Positions 13,756-24,768 of a stretch of 64,000 nucleotides of DNA are shown piece after piece. Position numbers and translations under genes: made by a program. Below the pieces are notes generated by a model. The model made no database searches. It was not told where the DNA came from and saw only the letters and a program-made list of their open reading frames with translations. The stretch's first letter is position 1, and the number at the start of each line of letters is the position of its first letter. Source of the DNA: Streptomyces sp. NBC_00287 (GTDB lineage: Bacteria; Actinomycetota; Actinomycetes; Streptomycetales; Streptomycetaceae); the NCBI RefSeq assembly GCF_036173105.1, contig NZ_CP108053.1, positions 2,108,001-2,172,000 on the forward strand, in the 5' to 3' direction.

Positions 13756-15783
13756 TTAGCTGCTTGTAGCGCCCTGATCTGGCTCAGGCTCCCCCTCCGG
13801 GAGCTCCTCACCCAGCATGCGCTCGGCCGCCCCGCGGTGCAGTCGAGCCGCGGCGGAGTCGCCGAGATGCTCCAGGGTGTCGGCCAGGCGCAGATGCAGC
13901 GCGGCCTGGAGCCGTACGTCCTCGGCGCGCCGCGCCCAGTCCACCGCCTCCTGGCAGGTGCGCAGCGACTCCTCGGGGCGGCCCGCGTACTCCTGGACCC
14001 GGGCGAGCTCGCTCAACGCCCGCGCGTGGGCCGCGACATCGCCGCTCTTGCGGTGCCCGGCGACGGCGGCGCGCCAGTTGAGCTGCGCCTCGCCGTAGCG
14101 GCCCGCGAAGGTGTGCGCGGCGCCGATCCGGCCGTACAGCCGGGCGGCCTCCGCGCGCTCGTCCCGGGCAAGTCGCTGGGCGAGCGCCCGGCCGAACCAG
14201 TCGGCGGCCCGGTCGTAGTCGCCGAGCTCCAGATGGGCACCGCCTACGGATTCCATCGCGCGGCCGGTCGCATACGGATCGTTTGCCTCGCGTCCGGCGT
14301 CCAGCGCGGCCCGATATCGTGCCAGCGCCTCCTGTGTCCGCCCGGTCCGGGCGTCGAGATCGCCGAGGTTCAGCAGCGCGGCGGCCTTCTCGCGGGGCAG
14401 GTTCCGGCGCTCGGCCACGTCCAGTACCAATCCATGGATGCCGTACAGGTCACCGGCCGCGGCCTGGGTGCCGAAGTGGGCGACCATCGCCCGCACCAGC
14501 TGGGACATCAGCCGCCTGGCCAGGGTGTCCAGCTCCCCGTCGGAGACGGCGAGGCGGGCCGCGGCGAGCAGGGCGGGCCTGCGGATGCGCAGCCAGTCGG
14601 CAGCAGCGCGCGGGCTGGGGAAGCGCAGTGAGCGCGGCATGCCGAGGAGCTTCTCGCGCGCCTGCGGGCTGTCGGTCTCGGTGATCGCCCGGCACGACTG
14701 GAGCAGCCGCACGGTCCGCTCCAGCATGCGGGCGCGGGCCAGCTGGAGCTCGGCGGGCCGGTCCTGGGCCTCGGTGAGCGCCCTGAGCAGGGGGTGCAGA
14801 CAGCCGGGGACCTCGTACTGCGGCAGCGGCGACTCCACGACCCGCAGCAGACCGAGGGCGACGAAGTCGTCCAGGGTGGTGCGGGCGCCGTTGACCGAGC
14901 AGCCGGCCAGCGCGGAGGCGGTGTGCGGGTCGACCAGGCCGGCCGGGGCGAGGCTGAGCAGTCGCAGTATCCGGGCGGCCGCGGCGGGCAGGGCCGCGTA
15001 GGAGAGCCGGAAGACCCGGGCGAGGGGGGTGCCCGCGGAGTCCTCGTCGATCTCCGCGTGCAGATGCTTGGCGAGGTCGGCGACGGCGGCCTTGGGGCGT
15101 GCGGCGAGCCAGCCGCCGGCCAGCCTCAGCGCGGCGGGCTGCGCCTGGCACTCCTCGACGAGCCCCTCGGCGGCACGCGGGTCCACGGTGATCCGCACCG
15201 ATCCCGCATACCGGGACAGCAGTTCCACCGCCGACTTGGTGTCGAGGCCGCCGAGCGTGCACGGGCGGACGTCCGCGATCCCGGTCAGCGGCCCCGCGGA
15301 GACGCCGACGACCATGCAGTCCGGGGTTTCCGGGAGCAGGGCGTCAACCTGCTCCGCGGTGGCCGCGTCGTCGAGCAGCAGCAGGACCTTGCGATCGGCG
15401 AGGGCCTCGCGCAGCGCCGCGGTGAGGTCGTCCTCGGCGGCGCCGGCCGGGGTCGGCAGGTCCAGGGCGGTGAGCAGATCGCGGGCGACGGACTCGACGG
15501 GGATGGGAGTGCCGTCGGGCTCACTGAGCCGGGCCCGCAGCACGCCGTCGCCGTAACGCTCGGCGACCTGTCGTACGAGCTCCTCGGCGAGGGCGGTGCG
15601 GCCGGAGCCGGGGCGGCCCGCGATGAGCAGCACGCGCGCGCGGGGTGCCTTCTTCCCGGAGAGAGTGTCCAGACCCGCCCGCTCGATATCGGCGAGCAGC
15701 TCCTTCAACTCCCGTGTCCGGCCCAGGAAATGACCGTCGGCCGACAGCTGAACGCCGCCTGTGTCCACCGCCTGATCCGTCAC
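13756..15783 (-). CDS. NB-ARC ATPase with TPR repeats (AfsR-like, no DNA-binding domain)
   Basis: The protein has about 675 residues. Residues ~20-300 form an NB-ARC/STAND P-loop domain with a Walker A region GRPGSGRT and Walker B KVLLLLDDA. Arginine occupies the normally invariant Walker A lysine position. Residues ~420-650 are repeated TPR helices (ALARYRAALDAGREAND, AADWFGRALAQRLARDE). Streptomyces AfsR has the same NB-ARC/TPR part preceded by a DNA-binding domain, which is missing here, so this is probably a signalling scaffold. The GTG at 15783 has GGGAG eight bases upstream. Confidence 0.85.
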   Translation of the reverse strand: MTDQAVDTGGVQLSADGHFLGRTRELKELLADIERAGLDTLSGKKAPRARVLLIAGRPGSGRTALAEELVRQVAERYGDGVLRARLSEPDGTPIPVESVARDLLTALDLPTPAGAAEDDLTAALREALADRKVLLLLDDAATAEQVDALLPETPDCMVVGVSAGPLTGIADVRPCTLGGLDTKSAVELLSRYAGSVRITVDPRAAEGLVEECQAQPAALRLAGGWLAARPKAAVADLAKHLHAEIDEDSAGTPLARVFRLSYAALPAAAARILRLLSLAPAGLVDPHTASALAGCSVNGARTTLDDFVALGLLRVVESPLPQYEVPGCLHPLLRALTEAQDRPAELQLARARMLERTVRLLQSCRAITETDSPQAREKLLGMPRSLRFPSPRAAADWLRIRRPALLAAARLAVSDGELDTLARRLMSQLVRAMVAHFGTQAAAGDLYGIHGLVLDVAERRNLPREKAAALLNLGDLDARTGRTQEALARYRAALDAGREANDPYATGRAMESVGGAHLELGDYDRAADWFGRALAQRLARDERAEAARLYGRIGAAHTFAGRYGEAQLNWRAAVAGHRKSGDVAAHARALSELARVQEYAGRPEESLRTCQEAVDWARRAEDVRLQAALHLRLADTLEHLGDSAAARLHRGAAERMLGEELPEGEPEPDQGATSS

Positions 15784-15952
15784 GGGCCACACTCCCGTCC
15801 CACCGCACGCGCAGAGCCCGCCGGGACTCCGGTTCGGGCGTTTCCAGAGCCTAGTTCACGCTCTGCAACGTTCCGTGAGGAGCGCGGCGGTGACGGTCAG
15901 GACTCCCCCGATCGGATCAAGGGATCATAGGACCGACGGCTCAGAGTGCCCC

Positions 15953-16579
15953 CTACACGTCAAACGGCCGCGCAGGCCACGGCGCCTCCGCCGGACGCAA
16001 CCCGTCCACCCCGCCGGAGGCCCGCGCAGCAACGAGCGAGAGCACGCCGACGACCAGGCAGTTGTTGTGCAACTCCCCCGCGAGCACCCCTCGGACCAGC
16101 TCGCCCAGAGGCACACGCGCGTGCTCCAGGTCCGCCTCCTCGTCCTCCACCTCGAAGCGCTCACCCTCGGCCTCGGACAGATCGCGGGCCAGGAAGATCC
16201 GTACGGCCTCGTCGCAGCCGCCGGCCGTGGTGTAGACGTCGGTCAGCACCCGCCAGTCCTCGGCCTTGACGTGCGCCTCCTCGTACAGCTCGCGCTGGGC
16301 GGCGTGCAGCGGGTTCTCACCGGGGATGTCCAGCAGCCCGGCCGGGATCTCCCACAGCTTGTGGCGTACGGGGTGCCGGTACTGCTTGATGAGCAGCACC
16401 CGGTCCTCGTCGTCGATGGCCAGGACGGCGACCGAGCCCGGGTGGACCTGGTAGTCGCGGCGGACCACAGTGCCGTCGGGCATGACCACGTCGTCCGTGC
16501 GGACGGAGGTCTTGTTGCCCACGAAGGGGGTGTCCGTCGCCCGGATCTCCCACTCCTGCGGGGTGTCCTTGATCGTCAT
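15953..16579 (-). CDS. ADP-ribose pyrophosphatase (Nudix, NudF-like)
   Basis: The 208-residue cytosolic hydrolase cleaves ADP-ribose to AMP and ribose phosphate. The domain order fits NudF: an N-terminal beta domain (PDGTVVRRDYQVHPGSVAVL), then the Nudix box within residues ~85-107 (GLLDIPGENPLHAAQRELYEE), then VYTTAGGCDEAVRIFLA. The box glycine after REUxEE is histidine here (EEAHV). The ATG at 16579 is preceded by GGAAGGG. It lies directly downstream of pyrG, but the pyrG terminator between them suggests its own promoter or read-through. Confidence 0.9.
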   Translation of the reverse strand: MTIKDTPQEWEIRATDTPFVGNKTSVRTDDVVMPDGTVVRRDYQVHPGSVAVLAIDDEDRVLLIKQYRHPVRHKLWEIPAGLLDIPGENPLHAAQRELYEEAHVKAEDWRVLTDVYTTAGGCDEAVRIFLARDLSEAEGERFEVEDEEADLEHARVPLGELVRGVLAGELHNNCLVVGVLSLVAARASGGVDGLRPAEAPWPARPFDV

Positions 16580-16604
16580 GCCCTGCCCTTCCAGACGGTA
16601 CGCA

Positions 16605-16650
16605 AAAGAAAAAACCGGGGTGCGCGCGTCCTGAACGCGCGCACCCCGGT
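16605..16650 (-). terminator. Intrinsic terminator of pyrG
   Basis: The 15-bp perfect arms ACCGGGGTGCGCGCG (16614-16628) and its complement (16636-16650) enclose a 7-base loop. On the minus strand they are followed by TTTTTTCTTTTG. The hairpin starts 20 bases past the pyrG stop. It is the most classical terminator in the window. Confidence 0.95.
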
Positions 16651-16669
16651 CACCGTAACAACCCTTGTG

Positions 16670-18337
<1,668 letters not shown>

Positions 18338-18846
18338 GGCCAAAGGGGGGCTCCCGTGGTCGCGGTCTGGGGTGCGGAGCGGCGCTCACACCGGAGATTC
18401 CGGAGTCGCCGTCGCTGCGGTTCGGGGGTTTTTCTCCCACCGGTCCACGGGCTACCAGGGTATCAGCGCCGCGAGGCGATGGCTTCCGGCCACGCTCTGC
18501 GCACAGGCCGATACGGAGCCACACGGGCGCACCGATTTCTCACCCGTTGCTCACCCGTTCGGCCCACCCACGTTGCCCGGAGCGGCACGCAGATCATCTA
18601 CGTGCGTCGTATCCTGCTCGGACACTCACTGCCGAGCCGGACCGGCACACACGGCACCACCCCCGCCCGTACCACCGGAACATCGAGAGCTCGTCAGTTC
18701 GTTGAGCAACAATTGACGTTTTGCCTCACGGCGGAGCGGCTGCTTTGCTTCACCGCTCAACGACGCATTACAACGACCCCTTGACCGCACTAGCGACCGC
18801 CCCCTTTTGCCTGGGGGGTGACGTGGCCGTTCGACTGGAGTTGCAC
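18338..18846. promoter_or_regulatory. Divergent promoter region between pyrG and the GH15 gene
   Basis: No gene is seen in these ~500 bp. A possible plus-strand -35 TTGACG lies at 18713-18718. Around it, CGTTGAGC (18700-18707) and its complement GCTCAACG (18755-18762) form an 8-bp inverted repeat 47 bp apart. I found no pyrimidine-sensing attenuator like that of Bacillus pyrG, although a C6 run lies just before the pyrG start. Confidence 0.5.
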
Positions 18847-20649
18847 GTGGCCGGGCGCATCGAAGACTACGCACTCATCGGAGACATGCAGACCGCAGCT
18901 CTGGTCTGCCGGGACGGCACAGTCGACTGGCTGTGCCTGCCCCGCTTCGACTCGCACGCCATCTTCGCCGGTCTGCTGGGCACCGAGGAGCACGGTTTCT
19001 GGCGGCTCGGGCCCGCGCACGCGGCGGACGCGGAGCCGCCCGTCGCCGCCCGGCGCAGCTACCGCGGGGACTCGCTGATCCTGGAATCCGAGTGGGACAC
19101 CCCGCGCGGCACGGTCCGAGTGACCGATTTCATGCCCCCTCGCGACGGCGCCCCGCAGCTGATCCGGATCGTCGAGGGCGTCTCCGGCCGCGTACGCATG
19201 CGCTCGGCCCTGCGGATGCGGTTCTCCTACGGCCGGGTCGTGCCGTGGGTGCACAAGCACGAGGGCCGTACGGTGGCCGTCGCGGGCCCGGACTCGGTGT
19301 GGTTCGACACCGACCGCGAGACCTACGGCAAGGCCCTGACGACGTACTCCGACTTCACCGTCGGCCCGGGCGACCGGATCGCGTTCACCATCTCCTGGCA
19401 GCCCTCCCACCACCAGCCGCCGCCGCTGCCGGAGCCGGAGCAGTCGCTGGAGGCCACCGAGGACTTCTGGCGCGAGTGGGTCGAGCACTGTACGTACCAC
19501 GGCCCCTACCGCGAGGCCGTGATCCGCTCGCTGATCACCCTCAAGGCCCTGACGTACGCCCCGACCGGAGGCATCGTCGCCGCGCCGACGACCTCGCTGC
19601 CCGAGGAGATCGGCGGCGTCCGCAACTGGGACTACCGCTACACCTGGCTGCGGGACGCGGCGATCACCCTGTCCTCGCTGCTGCGCACCGGCTACCGCGA
19701 GGAGGCCCGCGCCTGGCGCGAGTGGCTCCTGCGCGCGGTCGCGGGCGACCCCGAGAACCTGCAGATCATGTACGGCATCGCCGGGGAGCGCGAGCTCGGC
19801 GAGGCGGAGCTGGACTGGCTGCCCGGCTACGAGAGCTCCGCGCCGGTCCGGGTCGGCAACGGCGCCGCGCACCAGCTCCAGCTGGATGTGTACGGCGAGG
19901 TCACCGAGGCCCTGCACCTGGGCCATATGACGGGGCTCGCCCGCAACGACTACGCCTCCCTGCTCCAGCTGAAGCTGATCCGCTATCTGGAGGACCACTG
20001 GGACGAGCCGGACGAGGGCATCTGGGAGGTGCGCGGCCCGCGCCGCCACTTCGTGCACTCCAAGGTGATGGCCTGGGTCGCGGTCGACCGCACCATCAAG
20101 CTGATCGAGTCCGGTGACGCGGACGGCCCGCTGGAGCGCTGGCGCGAACTGCGCGACGACATCCACCGGGACGTGTGCGAGAAGGGCTACGACAAGGAGC
20201 GCAACACCTTCACCCAGTCGTACGGCTCCAAGGAGCTGGACGCCTCGCTGCTGCTGATTCCGCAGATGGGCTTCCTGCCGCCGGACGACAAGCGGGTCAT
20301 CGGCACCATCGAGGCGATCCAGCGCGAGCTGTCCACCACGGACGGCTTCATCCTGCGCTATCCGACGCAGGGTGAGGACGAGGGCGTCGACGGTCTGCCC
20401 GGTGACGAGGGCGCGTTCCTCGCCTGCTCGTTCTGGATGGCGGACGACCTGGCGATGATCGGCCGCGTGGACGAGGCCCGCAAGCTGTTCGAGAAGCTGC
20501 TGTCGCTGCGCAACGACCTCGGTCTGCTGGCCGAGGAGTGGGACCCGCGCCTGCAGCGCCAGGTCGGCAACTTCCCGCAGGCCTTCAGCCACGTTCCGCT
20601 GATCGACACCGCGCTGCGTCTGACGGCTTCGGGAGCGTACGGCGGCTGA
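18847..20649 (+). CDS. Glycoside hydrolase family 15 protein (trehalase/glucoamylase-like)
   Basis: The protein has 600 residues and no signal peptide, so it is cytosolic. An N-terminal beta-sandwich domain (IEDYALIGDMQTAALVCRDG, WLCLPRFDS) leads to the (alpha/alpha)6 barrel with the conserved GVRNWDYRYTWLRDAA and a late EEWDP that supplies the second acid. Actinobacterial members of this type include trehalases and glucan hydrolases; the substrate is not decided by sequence. I chose the GTG at 18847 (GGAG six bases before); a GTG at 18823 with a G-rich site is the alternative. Confidence 0.9.
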   Translation: MAGRIEDYALIGDMQTAALVCRDGTVDWLCLPRFDSHAIFAGLLGTEEHGFWRLGPAHAADAEPPVAARRSYRGDSLILESEWDTPRGTVRVTDFMPPRDGAPQLIRIVEGVSGRVRMRSALRMRFSYGRVVPWVHKHEGRTVAVAGPDSVWFDTDRETYGKALTTYSDFTVGPGDRIAFTISWQPSHHQPPPLPEPEQSLEATEDFWREWVEHCTYHGPYREAVIRSLITLKALTYAPTGGIVAAPTTSLPEEIGGVRNWDYRYTWLRDAAITLSSLLRTGYREEARAWREWLLRAVAGDPENLQIMYGIAGERELGEAELDWLPGYESSAPVRVGNGAAHQLQLDVYGEVTEALHLGHMTGLARNDYASLLQLKLIRYLEDHWDEPDEGIWEVRGPRRHFVHSKVMAWVAVDRTIKLIESGDADGPLERWRELRDDIHRDVCEKGYDKERNTFTQSYGSKELDASLLLIPQMGFLPPDDKRVIGTIEAIQRELSTTDGFILRYPTQGEDEGVDGLPGDEGAFLACSFWMADDLAMIGRVDEARKLFEKLLSLRNDLGLLAEEWDPRLQRQVGNFPQAFSHVPLIDTALRLTASGAYGG

Positions 20650-20718
20650 ACGAGCCCGCCGGGCCGCGCCCGCCTACGCTGGAAGCGACAATTCCCCCTT
20701 TCCGGAAGGGGGGCGGCC

Positions 20719-22101
20719 ATGGCTTCCCTCTCGAAGGCGGGCGCGGCCCTTGCCGCGTTGCGCGAGGATCTCAGCGGCGATGTGTTCGCCCCGGGGGACC
20801 TGGGTTACGACGAGGCCCGCGTCGTCTTCAACGGGATGATCGACCGGCGCCCCGCGGTGATCGCCCAGTGCGTCGACGAGGCCGATGTTGTGCGCTCGGT
20901 GCGCTTCGCCCGGGATCTGGACCTGAACATCGCGGTCCGCGGCGGCGGCCACAGTGTGGCGGGCACCGCGGTCAACGACGGCGGTCTTGTCATCGATCTG
21001 CGCCATATGCGCGCGGTCACCGTCGATCCCGCGGCCGAGGCGGTGCGGATCGCGGGCGGCGCCACGATGAGCGACCTGGACCACGCGACCCAGGTCTACG
21101 GTCTGGCCACGACCGGCGGCCGGGCCTCCACCACCGGCGTCGGCGGCTTCGTCCTCGGCGGCGGCACCGGCTGGCTGGACCGCTGCTGCGGACTCGCCGT
21201 CGACAATCTGCTCGCCGTCGAGCTGGTCACCGCCGACGGCCGTCAGGTCCACGCGAGCGCCGACGAGAACCCGGACCTGTTCTGGGCGCTGCACGGCGGC
21301 GGAGGCAACTTCGGCGTGGCCACCTCGCTCACCATGAAGCTGTACGAACTGCCGGAGTTCGCCATCGCGTTCCTGCTGTACCTGCCGGAGCACGGCCGCG
21401 AGGTCGTTCGCACCTACCGCGATGTGATCGCCGTAGCACCGAACGAGGCGGGCGGGGGTGTCCTCTATCTCACCGGCCCGCCCGAGGAGTTCTGCCCGCC
21501 GCACCTCCAGGGCACCCTGCTGTGCGCGGCGCTGCTGACCTACGCCGGGAGCGAGGCGGACATGCGCAAGGTGGCGGAGCCGCTGCTGGCGCTGCCGCAC
21601 GAGGGAGGGATCGTCGGGGCGATGCCGTACGTCGATGTGCAGTGCATGATCGACGATCCGCCGGGGTTCAGGAACTACTGGTCGGCGGAGTATCTGACGG
21701 GTCTGCCCAACGACTACGTCGACGTGTTCTGCCGCGGCGCGGAGTCGATGCCCGTCCCGACCGGGACCATCCACGCGCTGATGCCGCAGGGCGGCGCCAT
21801 CGCCGACGGCCCGCAGAAGTACCCCGTGCCCTACCGGGACGCGGCTTGGGTCACGCACCCCTTCGGCATGTGGGAGGACCCGGCGGACGACGAGCGAGGC
21901 ATCAAGTGGGTCCACGACGTCCGCGCCGACGCGCAGCCCTGGAGCACGGGTGCGGTCTATCTCAACTTCATCGGCGCGGAGGGGCCGGAGCGGGTGATCG
22001 CCGGCCTGGGCGCGACGAACTACCGGCACTTGGAGGAGATCAAGCGGACGTACGACCCGGACAATGTGTTCCGGTTCAACCACAACATCCGGCCTAAGTG
22101 A
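20719..22101 (+). CDS. FAD-binding oxidoreductase (berberine bridge enzyme/PCMH type)
   Basis: The 460-residue flavoprotein has a PCMH FAD domain (about residues 40-215) with RGGGHSVAG, where histidine is the usual covalent FAD attachment site, and GVGGFVLGGGTGWL. A C-terminal BBE segment follows (NFIGAEGPERVIAGLG, KRTYDPDNVFRFNHNI). The second covalent Cys of bicovalent enzymes is not obvious. The substrate is unknown; relatives oxidise sugars or secondary metabolites. The ATG follows GGAAGGGGGG. Its 3' end overlaps the convergent LLM gene by eight bases. Confidence 0.88.
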   Translation: MASLSKAGAALAALREDLSGDVFAPGDLGYDEARVVFNGMIDRRPAVIAQCVDEADVVRSVRFARDLDLNIAVRGGGHSVAGTAVNDGGLVIDLRHMRAVTVDPAAEAVRIAGGATMSDLDHATQVYGLATTGGRASTTGVGGFVLGGGTGWLDRCCGLAVDNLLAVELVTADGRQVHASADENPDLFWALHGGGGNFGVATSLTMKLYELPEFAIAFLLYLPEHGREVVRTYRDVIAVAPNEAGGGVLYLTGPPEEFCPPHLQGTLLCAALLTYAGSEADMRKVAEPLLALPHEGGIVGAMPYVDVQCMIDDPPGFRNYWSAEYLTGLPNDYVDVFCRGAESMPVPTGTIHALMPQGGAIADGPQKYPVPYRDAAWVTHPFGMWEDPADDERGIKWVHDVRADAQPWSTGAVYLNFIGAEGPERVIAGLGATNYRHLEEIKRTYDPDNVFRFNHNIRPK

Positions 22102-23038
22102 GCGCCGCGAACGCCGTCAGCGTCCGCTCCCCTCCCGGATCCCCCGCCGTCGCCGGCACCAGCGCGATCTCGTCCAGGCCCGCCTCCGCATAGGCGTCCA
22201 CGCGCGCGCGTACGGCGTCGAGGTCACCGACCAGACCCACGACGCTCACCGCTTCCGGGGGCACCGAAGGGTCCGCTCCCGTCGCCGCCCGCTGCACCGC
22301 CTCGCCGAATCCCGCCGCCGTGAACATGTCGCTGTACCCCGGCACCGTGAGATAGCCCGCGATGCTGCCCAGGACCTGGGTGAGGGCCTCCGGGTCCGGT
22401 TCGACCGCCGCGGGCAGCCACGCCGCCAGTGCGGGCGGGGTACGGCCCTCGCGTTCCGCCGCCGCGTGCAGCTTGGCCCGCAGTGCGCGGACCTGCTCCG
22501 GGGAGACGATGTCGAGGAGCATGCGGTCGGCGTGCCGGGCCGCCGTGGCGATGGCCCGGTCGCCGAACGCCGCGACGGTGAGCGGGCCGCCGGACGGCAG
22601 GTGCCGACGGCGGAAGACACTGCCGGGGACGACCGGTTCGCCGGGCGCGGTGTGCAGCAGCGCGCTCACGGCCCGCGCCGACTCCTCCAGTACGGCCGCC
22701 GGACGCACCCGGGGCCGCCCGTGCACCCCCTCCACGACCCGCTTGCTGGAGGTGCCCAGCGCCACCCCGACCCGGCGCCCGGTCACGGCCGCGCAGGAAG
22801 CGGCGCCCCGCACGATCGTGAGCGGATCACGTACCGACACCGGAACCGGCCCGGCCGTCAGCGCGACCCGCTCGGTGGCCCGCCCGATCGCCGCGGCAAG
22901 GACGAAGGAGTCCCAGGTCGGCCCCTCCCCCGCCCACACCTCCCGGTAGCCGAGCCGGTCGGCGGCCCTCGCCACCCGCAACGGCTCCTCGACCGGACTG
23001 TCGTCCTCCCGTGCCACGGCAACCACGCTGAAGTCCAT
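22094..23038 (-). CDS. LLM-class (F420-dependent) oxidoreductase
   Basis: The 314-residue protein has luciferase-like TIM-barrel features: N-terminal EPLRVARAADRLGYREVWAGEG, TAGPVPVSVRDPLTIVRGAAS, and RRVGVALGTSSKRVVEGVHGR. Actinobacterial members usually use coenzyme F420 or FMN. The substrate is not known. It begins 10 bp after the amino-acid permease stop on the same strand, so the two are co-transcribed and probably under the divergent PucR-type regulator. Confidence 0.87.
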   Translation of the reverse strand: MDFSVVAVAREDDSPVEEPLRVARAADRLGYREVWAGEGPTWDSFVLAAAIGRATERVALTAGPVPVSVRDPLTIVRGAASCAAVTGRRVGVALGTSSKRVVEGVHGRPRVRPAAVLEESARAVSALLHTAPGEPVVPGSVFRRRHLPSGGPLTVAAFGDRAIATAARHADRMLLDIVSPEQVRALRAKLHAAAEREGRTPPALAAWLPAAVEPDPEALTQVLGSIAGYLTVPGYSDMFTAAGFGEAVQRAATGADPSVPPEAVSVVGLVGDLDAVRARVDAYAEAGLDEIALVPATAGDPGGERTLTAFAALT

Positions 23039-23048
23039 GCGGGCGCAG

Positions 23049-24545
23049 CTACCCCGCCGCGGGCTCGCCAACCGGGGTTTCCGTGCGCTCGGCCGCGTCC
23101 TCCAGCACGATCCGGCCGATGATCGCGTAGCGCTCGGGCCGGTTGAACTTCAGGTAGAGGCCAAGGCCCAGGCCGCCGAAGAAGACCAGGCCCACGATCC
23201 ACGGGATGGCCTTGAAGAAGAGCGAGTCGGCCGCCGTACCGGCCGCGGTGTCGAGGTTCGTCACCAGCAGGCCGACGACCGCGATCATGCCGAGGCCGCC
23301 GAGCAGGGGCGCGGTGAGGGTGCGGAACCAGTGGCGGTCCTCGGGGTGGTTCTTCCGGAAGTAGCCGATGACGGCGAAGGAGCACAGGGTCTGCACGATG
23401 AGGATCGCCATCGTGCCGAGGATCGCGAGCAGTGTGTACAGGTGGATGTAGGGGTCCTGGTCGGTCAGCCAGAAGGCGCCCACCAGGCCGACCGCGATGA
23501 CCGACTGCACGAAGGAGGCGATGTGCGGGGAGCCGTGCTTGGCGTGGGTGCGGCCGAGCGCCGGGTGCAGGAAGCCCTCGCGGCCGATGGCGTACAGATA
23601 GCGGGCCGCGCACTGGTGGAAGGCCATGCCGCAGGCGAACGAGCCGGTGATCAGCAGCCACTGGAAGGTGTCCACGGCCCAGGCGCCGATGAAGGAGTGG
23701 GCCGGGGCGAAGAACAGGTCCAGCGGGCTGGTGCCGGAGGAGATCTCGACGGAGCCCTTGAGACCGTTGCCGGCGATGGTCATCCAGGAAACGTAGATGT
23801 AGAAGATGCCGACGCCGATGACGGAGATGAGGGTCGCGCGCGGGATGACCCGCTTGGGGTCACGGGACTCCTCGCCGTACATCGCCGTCGACTCGAAGCC
23901 GACCCACGACCAGAAGGCGAAGAACAGGCCGAGCCCGGCGGAAGTGCCGGTGAAGGCGTTGGCCGGGTTGATCGGCTCGACGGGGATGCCGTCGGGGCCG
24001 CCGCCGTTCAGGAGTACGGCGGTGGCGACCGCGAACAGCACGGCGATCTCGGCGATCAGCATCACGCCGAGCGCCTTGGCGGTGAGGTTGATGTCGAAGT
24101 ACGCCAGCACGGCCGTGACGGCGAGCATGGCGACCGCGTACAGGATCCATGGCAGATCGACGCCGAGCTGGTCATGGACGGTGGTCTTCGCGAAGTAGGA
24201 GAAGACGCCGACGATGGATGCCTCGAAGACGATGTATGCCAATACGGCGAGCATTCCGGACGCCATGCCCGCGATCCGGCCGAGGCCGTGCGAGATATAG
24301 CCATAGAAAGCGCCGGCCGCAGTGATCCGGCGGGCCATGGCGACATACCCGACGGAGAAGACCGTCAGCACGAGCGTCGCGAAGAGATAGCCCGCGGGCG
24401 CGCCCGTGCCATTGCCGAAGCCGACCGCGATGGGCAGGTTGCCGGTCATCGCGGTGATCGGCGCGGCGGTCGCCACCGCCATGAACACCACGCCCACCAG
24501 ACCCACGGAGTTCGCCTTGAGCCGATGGATCTCTTTCTCTGCCAT
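23049..24545 (-). CDS. APC-family amino acid permease
   Basis: The 498-residue integral membrane protein has about 12 helices. The APC signature is in helix 1 (SVGLVGVVFMAVATAAPITAM) and the conserved FWSWVGFESTAMYGEESRDPKRVIPRA segment spans helix 6 and loop. It imports amino acids or related amines; the substrate is undetermined. It is the first gene of a two-gene operon with the LLM oxidoreductase. The 223-bp region upstream is shared with the divergent PucR regulator, which probably controls it. The ATG at 24545 was chosen because the permease fold starts there. Confidence 0.92.
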   Translation of the reverse strand: MAEKEIHRLKANSVGLVGVVFMAVATAAPITAMTGNLPIAVGFGNGTGAPAGYLFATLVLTVFSVGYVAMARRITAAGAFYGYISHGLGRIAGMASGMLAVLAYIVFEASIVGVFSYFAKTTVHDQLGVDLPWILYAVAMLAVTAVLAYFDINLTAKALGVMLIAEIAVLFAVATAVLLNGGGPDGIPVEPINPANAFTGTSAGLGLFFAFWSWVGFESTAMYGEESRDPKRVIPRATLISVIGVGIFYIYVSWMTIAGNGLKGSVEISSGTSPLDLFFAPAHSFIGAWAVDTFQWLLITGSFACGMAFHQCAARYLYAIGREGFLHPALGRTHAKHGSPHIASFVQSVIAVGLVGAFWLTDQDPYIHLYTLLAILGTMAILIVQTLCSFAVIGYFRKNHPEDRHWFRTLTAPLLGGLGMIAVVGLLVTNLDTAAGTAADSLFFKAIPWIVGLVFFGGLGLGLYLKFNRPERYAIIGRIVLEDAAERTETPVGEPAAG

Positions 24546-24768
24546 TTCCGCCCCTCTCGCCCTGCCGCTGCAACGAAATCCGAAGGTCACGTGCCGGTTG
24601 CCCGCCGGATGCGCCAGTGTGGCGGTGGAGTGACGCGCGCCACAACAGACACGCGGTCATACAAATCCGGGCCGGGCGCGACGCATTGTCGGGCGCGAGG
24701 GCCGGATGATCGTTTCCGTAACCACCTGGAGATGTCCCGGAAGCACGGGCGCGGGTAGCGTCCGGCTC

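Noticed and set aside
18338..18400. Bacillus-type pyrG attenuator
   Set aside because: No leader terminator with a GGGC start was found; only a C-run before the start codon.
18790..20592. 600-codon minus-strand frame under the GH15 gene
   Set aside because: It is a reverse-frame shadow; the plus strand has the conserved GH15 motifs.
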